From assembly GCF_000689375.1 (NCBI RefSeq), contig NZ_CBQZ010000001.1, positions 496,001 to 560,000 on the forward strand: a stretch of DNA of 64,000 bases, written 5' to 3'. The notes under the pieces were generated by a model. It was not told the origin of the DNA and made no database searches. It saw only the letters and a program-made list of their open reading frames with translations. Of this stretch, positions 62,713-64,000 are shown one piece after another. The position numbers and the translations under genes were made by a program. This DNA is from Cardinium endosymbiont cBtQ1 of Bemisia tabaci. Its GTDB lineage: Bacteria; Bacteroidota; Bacteroidia; Cytophagales; Amoebophilaceae. Position 1 is the stretch's first letter. The number at the start of each line of letters is the position of its first letter.

Positions 62713-63550
62713 GGTTCTGTCGCATGTGTGTAAAGAAAGCCTTAAATTTAGATTTTTAGTTTAAAACTTTAGTTTAGATGTTTAGTATTACGCCTCGATT
62801 ATTGCCATATTTTAAAGGATTTTGTTCATCCCCGGAGTTAATTCTTTTATTTGTGTACATGAAATGTCGTTTTTCGTTAAGCTATAGAGATCTGGAAGAG
62901 ATGATGCATATCAGAGGCGCAAAGATTGATCATTCCACTTTACAAAGATGGGTTATTAAGTTTGTTCCCCTCATAGATCAAGAAGTAAGAAGACGAAAAC
63001 GCCCAGTTAGTAGTAGTTGGAGAATGGATGAAACTTACGTAAAGATGAATGGTAAGTGGATCTATTTATATAGAGCAGTAGATCGTTATGGAGATACAGT
63101 TGACTTTTTTCTAAGTGAAAGTAGAGACAAGTCTGCAGCTCTTTATTTTTTTCGTTAAGGCTATCAGCTGTAATAATATTCCTTCTAAAGTGGTAGTTGA
63201 TAAAAGCGGTAGTAATAAGGCTGCGCTTAGATGTACTTTAAATACAGAACTAGATCAAGATCATAAAATTCCAATATTACAAAACAAATACCTGAATAAT
63301 AGAGTCGAGCAAGACCACAGGTTTATCAAAAAACGGATAAAGACTATGCTAGGGTTTAAGAATTTCCATGCTGCTGCCATTACTATAAAAGGGATAGAAA
63401 ATATTAGAATCATTCAAAAAGGACAATTAATCGGAACTAAAAAACAGAATTCTACTTTTGAAAACTTTTCCAAGATTATGGCCGCATAATATCCAATTTT
63501 TAAGACAAACCGGAGAACTAGGAAAAATTCAATGTAGATGCGACAGATCC
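62713..63550 (+). mobile_element. IS6-family (IS26-like) element
   Basis: 838 bp, bounded by 13-bp inverted repeats GGTTCTGTCGCAT (62713) and, mirrored, GGATCTGTCGCAT (ending 63550), which resemble the IS6-family GG-(N2)-CTGTTGCA ends. Left neighbour is a truncated IS5-type transposase, right neighbour a truncated DUF772-type IS; the flanking bases TCTTGATC and GTAAATTG do not form the usual 8-bp target duplication. Confidence 0.9.
62778..63489 (+). pseudogene. IS6-family transposase with a frameshift
   Basis: Start ATG 62778. First frame: GFCSSPELILLFVYMKCRFSLSYRDLEEMM, WRMDETYVKMNGKWIYLYRAVDRYGDTVDFFLSE (first catalytic Asp). It stops at 63158 after a run of seven T; the second frame resumes FFVKAISCNNIPSKVVVDKSGSN (second Asp) and NNRVEQDHRFIKKRIKTMLGFK (Glu) to the stop at 63489. 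One base change in the T-run would restore it. Programmed slippage is possible but not known for this family. Confidence 0.88.
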
Positions 63551-64000
63551 GTAAATTGTACCTTGCAACCAAACTCATAAGGATGTTTAGACTTACCTTT
63601 ACTTACACAGTAGACGGATGGTTCATGGATGCTATAAATTTTATCTTTACTTTTTTTTGATTGGTTTATAGGTTTTTTACTTATAGATAGTAGATTGGTA
63701 AATTGATTCCGTATTAGATCATCAGAGGATTGTATAGAACATTCTACATCTCTGACTACTCTACCAAGATAGGTTTTTAATGTTTTAATGCCTTTAGATA
63801 AACGTTTATACTGTTTAGCATGAGCATAGCAATCAACTTTACGTTTGATAGATAGACCTAAACGCTGATAAGTTTGACGCAGTTTAATACCTGTTTTCTT
63901 GGCTATACTGACCAATTTTTCTCTGGATTTATTAAGCAAAGAAGAGTCAGTTGGGTAACGGATATTTTTCTCCATTACAGTAGTATCAGCTATAACTTTT
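63551..64000 (-). mobile_element. DUF772-type IS element, copy 2, truncated at both window edge and IS6 junction
   Basis: Matches the copy at 7037-8413 (inverted orientation), covering the middle of its transposase (MEKNIRYPTDSSLLNKSREKL..., HAKQYKRLSKGIKTLKTYLGRVVRDVECSI, CKVQFT). It is intact across the site near 7725 where copy 1 has an extra base. The similarity ends exactly at 63551, where the IS6-type inverted repeat begins; the other end lies beyond the window. Confidence 0.88.

Noticed and set aside
1-64000. CRISPR array or cas genes
   Set aside because: No regularly spaced short repeats with unique spacers and no cas-like proteins were seen; repeats present are ISs and ankyrin units.

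Overview
This window looks like a piece of the chromosome of a host-restricted Bacteroidetes endosymbiont of the Amoebophilaceae type (Cardinium / Amoebophilus). The grounds are a low-GC, IS-littered sequence with many decaying genes, Bacteroidetes-style proteins (rpsF-rpsR-rplI, an FtsQ-like protein, a Dcu transporter, a Bax-inhibitor-1 protein), two exported ankyrin-repeat proteins, and a four-gene block of Afp/eCIS-like contractile-injection baseplate proteins (VgrG, PAAR, gp25, Afp11-like). Genus assignment is inference; no rRNA is present to confirm it.

Layout. 1-2.9 kb: cell-envelope or secreted proteins (an ankyrin protein cut by the window edge, an unknown secreted protein, a frameshifted outer-membrane beta-barrel gene). 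3.2-7.0 kb: RNA helicase, cold-shock protein, MutY and a DnaQ-like exonuclease. 7.0-12.5 kb: mobile-element zone. A broken DUF772-type IS is followed by a sodium:solute symporter gene that is frameshifted and split by an IS427-type element, which itself carries an inserted IS982-type element. 12.7-26.4 kb: PriA, a 267-bp IS200/IS605-derived repeat, a flippase-like membrane protein, GatC, an ankyrin protein, FKBP and PpiD-type folding factors, NrnA, NhaD-like antiporter, FtsQ, DUF167 and a possible cysteine-peptidase lipoprotein. 26.7-38.4 kb: Bax inhibitor-1 homologue, DnaA, Ung, S6-S18-L9, TsaD, LolE-like permease, ProS, RNase P RNA, LepB, trigger factor and tRNA-Leu. 38.6-50.3 kb: endonuclease IV, tandem Dcu-type carriers, YbaB, GT2, MurC, an ABC exporter, thioredoxin and AlaS. 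50.5-56.4 kb: second (inverted) copy of the 267-bp repeat, a large unknown lipoprotein with a strong terminator, UvrA, MscL. 56.5-61.6 kb: injection-system baseplate block. 61.7-64 kb: IS graveyard, where an IS6-type element sits exactly between two truncated ISs.

Taken together, the window mixes intact housekeeping genes (replication restart and repair, translation, protein folding and export) with a host-interaction layer: ankyrin proteins, lipoproteins, C4-dicarboxylate exchange and the contractile injection baseplate. Almost every pseudogene frameshift seen here falls in or next to a short A/T or G homopolymer. The injection-system block lacks sheath, tube and ATPase genes in this window, so the rest of the machine must be elsewhere or absent.
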